From Mortierella alpina (taxonomy: Eukaryota; Mortierellomycota; Mortierellomycetes; Mortierellales; Mortierellaceae), in assembly GCA_029449245.1 (NCBI GenBank), contig JANATF010000005.1, positions 1,116,001 to 1,180,000 on the forward strand: a stretch of DNA of 64,000 nt, given 5' to 3'. Shown in pieces: positions 43,496 to 53,254 of the stretch. The notes beneath the pieces are model-generated. The model searched no databases. It worked only from the letters and a program-made list of their open reading frames with translations, and was not told where the DNA came from. Each line of letters begins with the position of its first letter. Within the stretch, counting starts at the first letter, position 1. The position numbers and the translations under genes are program-made.

Positions 43496-46400
43496 TTACT
43501 GCTGGCGAGGAACCTTGGGCGATCCCGCGTCTTCCAGCACATCCCCTGCAGGCCTCTTGCTCCTTCCAAGCCTCTCCTTCCCTTGGTGGAGAGCTGAAAA
43601 CGTACAGTGCGGCGGAGGTTGATCCTCAAGTAGCGGAAGACAGTCCATGCGCAGTGGTGGCGGTGGGAAAGACACTGGTCTCGGCGCTGGCATGAACTTT
43701 GAAGGGCGCTCTTGCCTTTCCAGTTGTGCTTGGCAAATCCGGCCAATGTTCTCGCTACCCACCGCGTCTCGGTCAAAGTGCATTCGACAAGTAGGACAGT
43801 AGCGAGAGCGAGTCCGTCCGACGTTGCGCAGGAAAGTGTTACACGCTGGTCGGGGACACTTGGCCGAGGTAAAATATTCGTGACAGCCAACCACTGGGTA
43901 TCCCAAACCCTTCAACTAAAAGGTGAACAACGAATGCAAAAAATAGATGTGTTGGAAACCTGTGGTATGATGCTGCGGTCTGCACACTCAAAATATGTTC
44001 TCACCTTCTTGACCAGCCTTGCCTCCAGTACCGAATGCTTTGATGGCATCCCAGTTTGACTGTTGAATGTTGCGAGACCAACACAGAGCACGACTGGCTG
44101 CCCATCTGAATCGTACTTGTTGCTCTCGTTCTGCCCGACCATTCTCAGGATGCCTTTGATGGCTAGGTCAATACAACTGACTTGTGCTTGTCGCGACGCC
44201 CAGCTCTTTTTCAAGAACCAAGTTTCCTGGTAAAAAGTGACGATGCTGTCGAAAACAGATCGAATGGTGCCGGTGCTAGCGCTGCTGGTGCTGTTTGCGG
44301 TAGTGCTGGCGCCAGTCATGTACGTGAAGTACTGAGCAAGTGTTGCGCGTGAGAAAGGAGGGATACTTGATTCCAGATCCTGAATGCCTGTCACCTCTTT
44401 CCTGGACTCAAGCAGTCGCCTGAATTTGACGTAAGGGGCCGACAGGAACTTCCTTGTTATCTTGACCACATGACGTTTCTGACCGTTGCGTGGGTCCAGC
44501 TTGGCGACGACGAGGGCGTTAATCTCCCCGGGGTCAGCACCTAGGACAATGGTGTCATTGGCGGGCGGGCAGTCCTCAGGCCTTTGGTACACAGTCTCCA
44601 CATTCTGCAGCAACTTGGACCTCTGCTTCCAATTCACTTGGCGCGCTGAAGTGCCCGGCCCTGAAACATGAGCCATGCTCGACGCTGCTGCTTCATGACG
44701 CAGCTGAGTGTTGGATGAACCCTCCTCCATGTTGTCGTCGTCGTCGTCGTCGAGAAACGGAGCCTGGATCGTGAGTTGCTGAACAGTATCGGTAATGTCA
44801 TCTTGGTCGGACGTGTCGTCCTCCTCGCCTTCGCCCTCCAGCTCCCAGAACTCGACTCGAATATCGGTTCGACCTTTCCTTCGTTCCTCTCGAGCCGCTG
44901 TTGGACGATGATATTTTGTATCATAAGCCAACATGTTCAAAACATGGCCGTTTGTCACGACTGTCCCTTTCAGCTTGTAGTGAGTCGCAAGTTGGTCTTC
45001 CTGAAGGGAAGCGTGCCGGAATTGACCATGACCAAAGAGTTCGTTGATAAATAGTGCCTTGTGATGAAGCACGAACTCTTTGGCAGCTTTTTTGGTACTG
45101 CCCTCTTGTCCGAGCGCGCTGAGGATGTGCTGGGTGAAGGTTTTGGTGGCCGGATGTGCCCAAAAAATGTCAATGAGGGTTGACTCAGACAGACATATGA
45201 ATCCTTGCTTGAGGGAAGCTTTGGGGAAATCGGCGTAGCTACCGGCCAGCCCATTCTTCTCAAAAAAGAATTCAATGTCGCTCTTGTCCTTGTCCTCGTT
45301 CTTTTCACCGAGCTATGGATGTGGACAACATTCTGCTAGGAAATGATGATAAACCACCCTCATTTTTCCGTCGCTGACAAAAAAAACTTACATCGGCATT
45401 GCGATAATGCGATCTCATTGATGCTTGAACCGACACCATGGACATGGCGGACATGTCTCGGAACGCCATCCCCTGCGTTATAGCATCTGGCGCGGTCCTA
45501 GACTGGTGGTTGTTGAGAGGTGGCAGCTTGGTGGCGCGACGAAAAAGATAGTATGCGAGGTCGGCCGCCTCACTTGCTTTTTGGGGTGTGGAGAACTCTT
45601 CCTCCTCTGTCTCCTTTATGACTCCGTAGTAGAGACGAGATGCCAAGGCGTAAATGAAGTCCTTGCTGTCGATTATCTCATCCAACAGTCTCCGTCTATC
45701 CGCTGCACTGGTGGGGATCCACGAGGCAACAGTGGCCCTCAACGGCGTTGTTGGTGCAGGTATCCGAGATTCTGCGGAGGCTGATGATGCTGAAGCTACT
45801 GACGATGCCGAAAATAATGATGAAGTTGAAGTCGCCGAAGATGCTGGTAATACTGAGACTGATGCAAAGGATACCGAAGGTGCAGAGGGAGCCGAGGAGA
45901 TAGGAGTAGATGCCGAAGGTGCGGGAGGCGCAGAACTAAAGGTAGTGCCGCAGCCATCCAAGATGGCAGTGATGTAGATAGCGCACGCCCAATATGCGTA
46001 GACCTGGACTAGATTGAGCAACTCCACTGCTGTCCTTAATTGCGAATGCATGCTGCTGACAGCGTCGCCGTGTCCCTGCTTCCTCAAACAGCCCGCAACA
46101 GATCCGATACACAGTGTTTTTGTCGGGTGTTTCCTGCGAAGGTCGCGGTCCTGTCTTGTTGCGTCTTTGACATTCCGCTTTGCATCCGTCTTGGGCTTGA
46201 CCCTGGCTCGTCCTTCTCTTTTTTTCTTCTTAACCTCCTTCTTGGCCGCTGGCGGGCGCTTCCGTTGTACCTGTGCCTGCTTGGGTAGCTCTTGGCTGCG
46301 AGGTTTTGCAGTGCTTATATCCTTGTAACGCGTACCGGCCAAGATCGACTCCTTTGATGCAAAAATTGGACGAAATTGGTTTCTGGTCGAACCACGAGCA

Positions 46401-47538
46401 ACATAGAAGGAGGGCCTAGCAGTGTAAGGACAAAAGCGACATGCTAATCTCGGTTATTATAAGTCGCAAATCATAGTAGCGTTGATCTGCAACTTTGCTG
46501 AAGTCATTACCTTGTTGACGGGCCTGGTTTTGTTGTTAGCCTCAAGTTCTTCAACTGGTCGAACCGTTGTCGATATGATCTGTATACGTCGTTGGTGAGG
46601 CTTGGACCGTCAAGAAGGCGCTGCTTATGGTCCCCAAAGACTCTGTGTGCGAGGTGGAAGCGGTGCGGATCGATGGCCTCTCCGGTGGCTGTTGATGCTT
46701 TTCGTGAGTACGACGCCAGCATATCAGCAAGGTCCTCAGAGGGTAGTGTCCTGATTATGTCTGCGTTTCTTGCAAGTCCAAGTTGCTCCACGTTCCGACC
46801 ATAATCATTCTCGCTGATGATCCCGTACAGAAGTAAATGCCGTGAGGTCGGAAAGTCGAGCGCATGGAGCACGTCTGGCTTCAGGTAGAGACCGTATCCA
46901 CTCTGCCTTGGCATGGGCCTGAGAACCGCCGTGATGCTGTCGTAGATCAAGAGGTCACTGTCTACAGAGACCGCGACTCTCTGACGGCTACAACCATCGG
47001 CACTTGCTTGGTCGGGCCCCCGAGCAATGCACACGTCTGCTTCCGTCTCACAGAGGCAGACTCTGACGCCACCAGCCTCGAGGCCATCCCGCAGACCCGC
47101 CTTGTCCGCTGCTGTGAGGACAAACATTTTGCTGATGCTGCGGCTAATCACCTCCATCGTCGTGGCACAGGTCCACTTCCCTTGCTCCGACTTCTCCTTC
47201 ATCTTCGTCAGCTCCTTGTCCAAGACCACTTGATCAGCCCTCCTCGTGTTGGATCTCTTGGCGGTGGCATAGGCTTTTTCTTCTGCAGGCCCTCCATCCA
47301 CATGCAACCGCAGAGCTGCCTCTCCAAACGTGGCCTTTATTTTGTGCGCGAGTCGGTGACCGACGCGATAGGCAGCTCCTGGTTTGTCGTAACTCTCCTC
47401 AAACATGGTCTTCAAGACGGAGAAAAAACACCCTTGTAAGTCCACATCGTAAAAGACGTCCTCCAGAGCCGAGGGTGAGATGGGCTGGGGATTGAGTCCC
47501 TTGCTTTTGAGTTTCTGCCAAAGGCCTGTTACGCCCAT
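43496..47538 (-). CDS. XPG/FEN1-like PIN nuclease fused to Fanzor/TnpB-like RuvC nuclease, 1259 residues
   Basis: Four exons (47538-46511, 46415-45392, 45312-44005, 43915-43496) join in phases 2, 0, 0 across introns of 95, 79 and 89 nt. Residues 1-300: XPG N and I regions starting MGVTGLWQKL, with acids matching FEN1 (D33, D81, E164/E166, D193/D195 in VSVDSDLLIY, D245 in SENDY). The middle is basic (KKEVKKKKREGR), then Ser/Ala/Pro-rich. From about residue 790: a Fanzor-type block (KLKGTVVTNGHVLNMLAYD), RuvC-I D944 in VLGADPGEINALVV, a four-Cys ribbon (1140, 1145, 1160, 1163: CPRPAC...CPTC) and RuvC-III D1170 in HFDRDAVGSENI. No stop interrupts it. The start at 47538 matches the XPG N-terminus; an upstream in-frame ATG at 47790 is leader. 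Fusion rests on splice prediction; two adjacent genes are the alternative. Confidence 0.85.
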
Positions 47539-47790
47539 ATTGGTAGCGGTGATCCTCCTGGGATGGTTGAAGACTAGTCGAAGAAGGCGCGATGTGATAT
47601 AGTGTACTGCTACTGCTGGGTGAAGGAAAGCAAGGGTTGATATATGCGAACAAGATGTATGCTGCAACAGAGGATGCGAAGATGGAAATAAACCCCTTGG
47701 TGAAGATGAAAAGAGATGTAAGGGGCCAGGCTGACAGAGGGCTGTGGCGCCGAAGAGGACTTTGGGAGGGGAGCTCTGGTCGTCAGGCAA

Positions 47791-47910
47791 AGTACGGTAT
47801 TCGGAGAGAGAGAGGTGCTCAAAGAGGAAAAGTACGGTACGCGGAAAGAGAGAGGTGCTTAAAGAGGCAAAGTACGGTACGCGGATAGAGAGAGGTGCTC
47901 AAAAAGACAG
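47791..47910. repeat. 3 x 40 bp tandem repeat upstream of the fusion gene
   Basis: Copies start at 47791, 47831 and 47871, each beginning AGTACGGTA and containing AGAGAGAGGTGCT. It lies inside the element, about 250 bp before the start codon, so it may be part of its promoter or a subterminal protein-binding array. Confidence 0.9.
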
Positions 47911-48371
47911 CGCGTGGAGTTCTGGTCAAGAAGAGAGGTTGGCGATAGAGTCTAAAAAATCACTTGGATATACTGCCGATCACTTGGGAGGCAAGCCACC
48001 CCTGGCTTCTGTTCTGTGGACACAGCCTCAAAGCCTACCGTTGCCCTCAACCTCATCCATCATACTCCTCTCATTGCCGTCTGGATACCCTCGCTCTCAT
48101 AATATGCATGCTCAAAAAGTCGACGCTGAACCGAAGATCTGTTGTTACGAGTCTCCACGGCGACCTTGATCATGGTCTACCACAGTCTTCCTCGGTTCGC
48201 TTCGTCAGGACATGTCATATATGTCAATGCCATCACTACAAAAACTGTAGGGTAGGTTTTCTTTTTTCTTTTTATATTGACGCTAGATCCCTGCCAGACG
48301 TACAGGAAAACTGCAAGGTACTAGGAGGCTATCCCGTGACTTTTTGTGGGCTGTATAAGGAGACATCCACG

Positions 48372-48394
48372 TTTCCTTTAAAGAGAGTCGACTG
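48372..48394 (-). repeat. Right terminal inverted repeat
   Basis: Read on the minus strand it starts CAGTCGACTCTCT; it is followed on the plus strand by TA at 48395-48396. Similarity to the left end stops after about 23 bases. Confidence 0.8.
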
Positions 48395-48396
48395 TA

Positions 48397-48740
48397 CTCA
48401 TTTGCCAGTCATCAGATCGAGATGGAGTCAGGTGATTTGCAACAGACGGCGGCGAACCATCAGACCAGACGCCAAGGATGCGAGGTTGGACGAGGATGTA
48501 ATGGAGTGTGATATCGTGTGTCTGGTCCTCGATCTACAGTTTTTAAATGCGTAAAACCTACAACAGGTAAGAGAATGATCGACCTCTGCCTTAAGCACGC
48601 CTGTGTTGGTTATCCACGGAAATTTGGGTGCATCAGTCAAGGTCCGAATCGCAGAAACACCACCCGACTTGCTGTTGACGCGGGATGTGCAGTATGATTT
48701 AAATGTTTAATGCAGTAAGACGCCTCCAAGGCCTAGCTCT
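48397..48740. other. Flank between the element and NOB1
   Basis: About 340 bp without a supported gene. A short minus-strand open frame (48428-48640) has no recognisable domain. Confidence 0.4.
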
Positions 48741-50350
48741 TTAACGTCTCCTCCTCAATGTCTGGTTCTTCTTGACAGCATTAGGATTGCGCTTGCCATA
48801 TCCAATAACGGGTGCGCCAAACGGGTTCCTAACGTCGATCTGGCCTTCCAACAGACGGGGCACATAGTCAGGATCGAAAGCGTCAATCTTCTTTTGTCTT
48901 CTCTGAAACTTCATCGACAGCTCAAACTCGCGCTGATCTTCCCGGAGGATCAAATCGTTGTTCTTGCGACCGCCCTTGGGAGCAGGGATGGAATACTTGG
49001 TTCCGCGAAGATTGTAAACCATGTTCTTCTTGAGGTAGTATTTGACGTTGCCGTTCTGGTCTGTGCTGGTGGATGTACGCATCAATGTAGCATTTCCACA
49101 GCTTGGGCAAAACTTTTTGTCCATGTCCTGTGTGACCCTAGGGGAGAAAGATAGTAGAAAGGTAAGCAATCCTGCTGAATTACACTTTGCAGTTCTGTCT
49201 GCCACTAACAAAAAGTTAGAATGGAACATACTTTGTGCAGGCGTGGCAGCGGAGAACCCAGTTCTTGACTTTGCTGATCCGCAGTCCGTCGACCGACAGG
49301 AGGTTGAGACCCATCTGCAACAGTACGTTCTGCATGGCATAATCTGCCGTTGTGCAAGCAACCTGCATCAAAAGTGACTTGCGGACCTTCTTTTTGGCCT
49401 TGAGGGTGCCGTGGCGGTTATATTTCTTTACGTTCTCGGGTGTGATCCACTCGCCATCATCGTCTTCGTCATCGTTGCCATCCACGTTCGCAGCGCCGGA
49501 AGCGGTCGACTCCTCAGTCGTCGCTGATGAGGATTCGCCCTCCGCAGTTGACAAGATCTGCATCTGTTCTGAAATCTTTTCGACCTCCTCCTGCTGCTGC
49601 TGTGCATTCTCAGCGATATCCTCCTGTTCCTCATCATCCTCAGAGTCTTCCTCCAGGACAGTGTTTCCTTGCTGAGACTCCTCACTGGTTATGCTCTGGT
49701 CCTGACCCTCTGCCGTTTGCTGTTCAGAGTCATCCTCAAAGTCTCCTGTGATCTCCTTGGCAGAGTGTTTTGTGCGCTTTGGTGCTGCCTGAGGCTTTTT
49801 GTTTCCTGGGTGGACGTTGGGTCGAACGGGCTCTGCACGGATGCGCTTCATCCCGCATGCCTCAAACTCCAGCTGGTAGGTCAAAGCCAAGACACGCAGA
49901 TCAGTGGCAGACAGGACAGCGTAATCTCCAGTTTTTCTGGCAAACCCAGCGACTAAGTTGTTGGGAAATCGAGGTTGTACAGGTCTGTGTGTCAGCATTT
50001 TTTGATCGGTTGTCTTCAGGACTCACAGAGCACGAGTGACCAGCAAGAAGCAACAGATTCACACCTGCACGGACTGAGGCCTCTGTTGGGTTGATAACCT
50101 CGATATCAAAAGGAAGAAGAGCAAGGTCCTTGCGGGCCTGCTTGTCCCTGATCTCGTTCAAGACCTCAGGGATAGTGAAGAACTTGTCGGCCAGGTATCT
50201 CAGCTTCAAAGCTCCTCCACGCAGGAAGGGCGAGGTATCCAAGACCAGCGAGACAGCTCGGTCATGGGTCTCGTCTGCGGTCAAAAAAGGGTTGCTGTCG
50301 AGTTCAGGGGCAACAGTGGCTGCTGTTGTGGTTTCCTCGGGTGTGGTCAT
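48741..50350 (-). CDS. NOB1: NOB1, endonuclease that cleaves 20S pre-rRNA at site D
   Basis: Three exons (50350-50065, 49952-49232, 49137-48741) join in phase to 467 residues. Nob1 makes the 3' end of 18S rRNA in late cytoplasmic pre-40S particles. Seen: a PIN domain at the N-terminus (LVLDTSPFLRG with the catalytic Asp near residue 38, then TGDYAVLSATDLRVLALTY), a long acidic/Gln-rich insert, and EWITPENVKKYN. The zinc ribbon follows, split by intron 2 (RCHACTK / VTQDMDKKFCPSCGN), then the C-terminal block PKGGRKNNDLILREDQ and the basic end. The donor of exon 1 is GTGTGA, weaker than others here. It is divergent from RAD1, with 274 bp between start codons. Confidence 0.95.
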
Positions 50351-50624
50351 TGTGAAGTAGGGGTGTGATGGAGGGGAGACTGGATGCGCTGACAGGACTA
50401 CAAAGAAAGGCACCGTACAGCCGCTTTTGGGGGTGTTTTCTTTTTTTTTTCTTTTTTTCGAAGCAACGGCAAGCCACAGGGTGTGGCCAAGTCAACTGAA
50501 AGCAGTCCAACGATCTCAGCGTTTGCCACCATGTGCATATCGTGGTTATGGTCCCTTCACCCAGGTCCCTTCCACCATCATCTCTGCGTTCCCTCTCACC
50601 TGTCCATTCCTCTTAATCAACCCA
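50351..50624. promoter_or_regulatory. Shared NOB1/RAD1 bidirectional promoter region
   Basis: 274 bp between divergent start codons. It contains a T-rich run (50440-50458) and GGTGTGGCCAAG near 50480. No clear TATA box on either strand. Confidence 0.5.
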
Positions 50625-52015
50625 ATGTCGCAGACTGGCAACCAATGGTGCGTCCTCGGTCACATTTCGCTGGTCTAGCTCCACATCATTCATTCCTGCC
50701 CACGTGTAATGCTCCTCCTCCCGTCCCTGGCAACGCGTCTAACCTGCCCGTCTCCACCGCCAACGTACTCTTAGTCGGTTCACTGGTCGGATTCGAAATG
50801 TGCGCCACCTCGCCACATTAATCAAATCGGTTCATTACAAAGATGTAAGCAACCTTGAGCAGCTTGAGTTGCTGTATCTCGAGAAAAGCGTAATTAATGC
50901 CTTGAGTGCTTGGATACTAGATCGCCATGTGCAAGATCTCTCAAGAGGGGCTGGCCTTTGAGCTGGAAGAATCACGCTGCCTAGTTGCGCGCTGCCTAAT
51001 GAATACGCAGCTCTTTGATGACTTCAAATACATCCCACCGACAGCTGAGCTTGTACAACGACCGGAAGCATCGCAGCACGCTTCCTTTTCAATCTACAAC
51101 TCTCAGCATGGCTCCCAGCAAGTCTCACAACAGATCTCACAGCAGCCTCAATTCGAGCAAAGGTTTCCACCCGGTTACAATACTGATGGGAGTGTGCTCT
51201 TTGGCGTCAACCTTGCCACGCTGTTGAACTGTCTCAACATGTTTGGCACCGCAGGAGGCATTGGCTCTAGTACTAATCATGGGGACGGATCGACCGGAGG
51301 TGGCGGGTTTGCCTCAGCGCCAGTGACGGCGATCAAGTTGACCTACGATGGAATAGGATGTCCGTTCAATCTCACGTAAGGCACACCAACGATATGCCTC
51401 TGAGGCAGTTCACGTTGCAAACCACTGTTACTAAAACCACTGATCACTTTAGTTTGGAGGATGATGGAGTCGTGACAACCTGTGGCATCCCAACCTTTGA
51501 TCCAGAGCCGCCCGTATACTTTGACTTTGATCCTGAATCATCATCAAGGATCGTGATGAAGGTAAGCCTTGTAAATCAGTCCTATCTTGGCTCATTCTAG
51601 ATCGCAGAAACTTATCACACCCTTTTTTGATTTCCTCGACGCACCCTAATAGGCGAAATGGCTCGAGGAAGGCCTGCGTGATTTGGACGCCACCAGCGAT
51701 CGGGTCGTATTTCGCTTTTCGCCAGAGATTCCGCATTTCCGTATCTCGAGTCTGGGAACTATTGAGACTTTGGATGTCAACTATTCACAGGGGGATGTCA
51801 TAGAGTCGTTCAACTATCCTTATGACCATCCAATCGAGATCAGCTACAACTTTAGTCATGTTCTGCATGTGCTCCGGGCATGCGGATGTGCCGATCTTGT
51901 CAATTTATCCATTGACAACAAGGACTTTATGCGAATCCAATTCCTGACACCACTCTTTGAACACAAAGTCGCATACTCGGAATACAACTTTGCGCCGCTG
52001 GAGGCACTTGGTTAA
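50625..52015 (+). CDS. RAD1: RAD1, subunit of the 9-1-1 checkpoint clamp
   Basis: Five exons (50625-50647, 50775-50844, 50921-51375, 51453-51561, 51653-52015) join in phase to 339 residues. Rad1 forms the Rad9-Hus1-Rad1 ring loaded at DNA damage. Seen: the first clamp strand and helix FTGRIRNVRHLATLIKSVHY (exon 2), KISQEGLAFELEESRCLVAR, LFDDFKY, a Gln/Ser/Gly-rich insert, then GVVTTCGIPTFDPE and the second lobe (PEIPHFRISSLGTIETLDVN, HVLHVLRACG). The first coding exon is only 23 nt (MSQTGNQ) and is the least certain; it was chosen because phase and donor fit and the frame is closed further upstream. The family is clear without it. Confidence 0.88.
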
Positions 52016-52237
52016 TAGTAGGCGATACATAAAATGTTATCGAACACAAACAAAGAAAAAGATAGCTCTTGGTCGTCTGGGGATAAACAGGGTGTCCAGT
52101 TGCCCTTCTGCTGTTTATTGTCAAAAATAACAACAGCACGACAATTTCAACGCTGTTCAAGTCCACAAAACCTCAAAAAGAGGTTTTAATCCATTGCCAT
52201 CCATATCCTGGCCGGCTGAAAGAAAAAGACTCAACAT

Positions 52238-52834
52238 TTAAGCGGTCTCGCCCTCCTTCTTGAAGACGTAGGTCAGTCCGCAGCGTCCGCAGTACTGACG
52301 ATCGTGATGCCAGGCCATGAAGACACCGGCACCGCAGGTCTCGGAGGGGCACTCACGACGGAGACGGGTGATCTTGCCGTTACCATCAACCTGGTAGAAC
52401 TTGAGAACGGCCAACTTGACCTTTCTCTTCTTGTGCTTGATCTTCTTGGGGGTGGTGTAGGTCTTCTTCTTGCGCTTCTTACCACCTCCCAAAAGGTCGA
52501 CGTTCATGTCCAAGGTGGCCATGGCGGGGATGGTGGACAGGAGAGTGTCGGAGGAGAGGGTCATGCCATTGTAGGAGAGACGCTGAGCAAAGGCAGCGAT
52601 ACCTAGAACGCACAAGATCGACCGATGGCTTTAGATGTTATTACCGAGGCGGTTTGTGTACAAAGATATTTTTTTTCAGGGCGGTGGTGATTGTTCACGT
52701 TAAAGTGGAGGCCAAGCACTTTGGAGCTTACCCTCACGCTCCTGGATCATGGACTTGACATTGTTGATGTTGTCGCCGGCCTGGACGTTGACGGCCACGG
52801 TCTGGCCGGAAAGGGACTTGACAAAGAACTGCAT
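52238..52834 (-). CDS. RPS31: Divergent ubiquitin-like protein fused to ribosomal protein eS31 (S27a)
   Basis: Two exons (52834-52732, 52602-52238) join in phase to 155 residues. The C-terminal 80 residues are a normal eS31 of the small ribosomal subunit: [33 protein letters not shown] and the four-Cys zinc finger (CPSETC...CGRC). The N-terminal 74 residues start [20 protein letters not shown] and end LLGGG, clearly of the ubiquitin fold but far from ubiquitin. K6 and K27 remain, while positions matching K11, K29, K33, K48 and K63 are Q, M, R, M and absent, and the I44 patch has Ser and V70 Asn. The residue before the Gly-Gly is Leu rather than Arg. It likely acts as a folding chaperone for eS31 rather than as a modifier. 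Confidence 0.95.
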
Positions 52835-53254
52835 GATGGTGGAACTTTTCAAATAACTAGATTGTTTTTCTCGGTTTGAAAAGGAATCTAGATGCAAGCG
52901 TGGGAAACCATTCTTCGTGAGTTACAACTGCCTTGGGAGTTGGAAACAAGTTCCTCTCATCTCGGGACGCCGTTCCCGTCCCTCGTCTTCGACTTGGATC
53001 CACAACGCACCTTCCTCACTACTTGAAAAGAATTGGGAAAAAGAAGGATCAATCCATGGATGCGTCTCGGCAGAATGCCTGTGAGGAAAATTTTGCTGTG
53101 GCTTGTGGCCAGGTACTGGTGCTGGTGTCATTGTCGACTTTGGGCGGACCAACTTTAAAAGGGAAATCTTGTGGGAGATAGAGTTCTTGACTTCTTGGCG
53201 CTTGCACACTGCTTCCTCTACCTTTCCCAGCTATTCACTTCCATTCCGCAGCAC
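52835..53254. other. Divergent intergenic region
   Basis: 420 bp between the eS31 fusion gene and the next plus-strand gene. It should hold both promoters; TTTAAAAGGG near 53154 is a possible initiator region. No further feature seen. Confidence 0.4.

Larger units (their letters stand above)
43261..48394 (-). mobile_element. TIR transposon with TA target duplication carrying an XPG-Fanzor fusion gene
   Basis: The ends are inverted copies of one another: CAGTCGGCTCTCTATAAAGG at 43261 and, read on the minus strand from 48394, CAGTCGACTCTCTTTAAAGG. About 21 of 23 bases match. Each end is flanked by TA (43259-43260 and 48395-48396), the target duplication of Tc1/mariner-type elements. The 5,134 bp interior holds one gene (43496-47538, minus), a 3-copy 40 bp tandem repeat before it, and a hairpin just after it. 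No DDE transposase is recognisable. Fanzor genes are known passengers of several eukaryotic transposon classes including Tc1/mariner, so the placement agrees with family knowledge. Mobility itself is not shown. Confidence 0.8.

Noticed and set aside
47964-48554. Similarity of GGYPV on the plus strand to the GYPVVGCHEYF block of the Fanzor-like domain
   Set aside because: Only a few residues agree and the following zinc-ribbon cysteines are missing, so a second Fanzor fragment is not supported; the frame also crosses the TIR.
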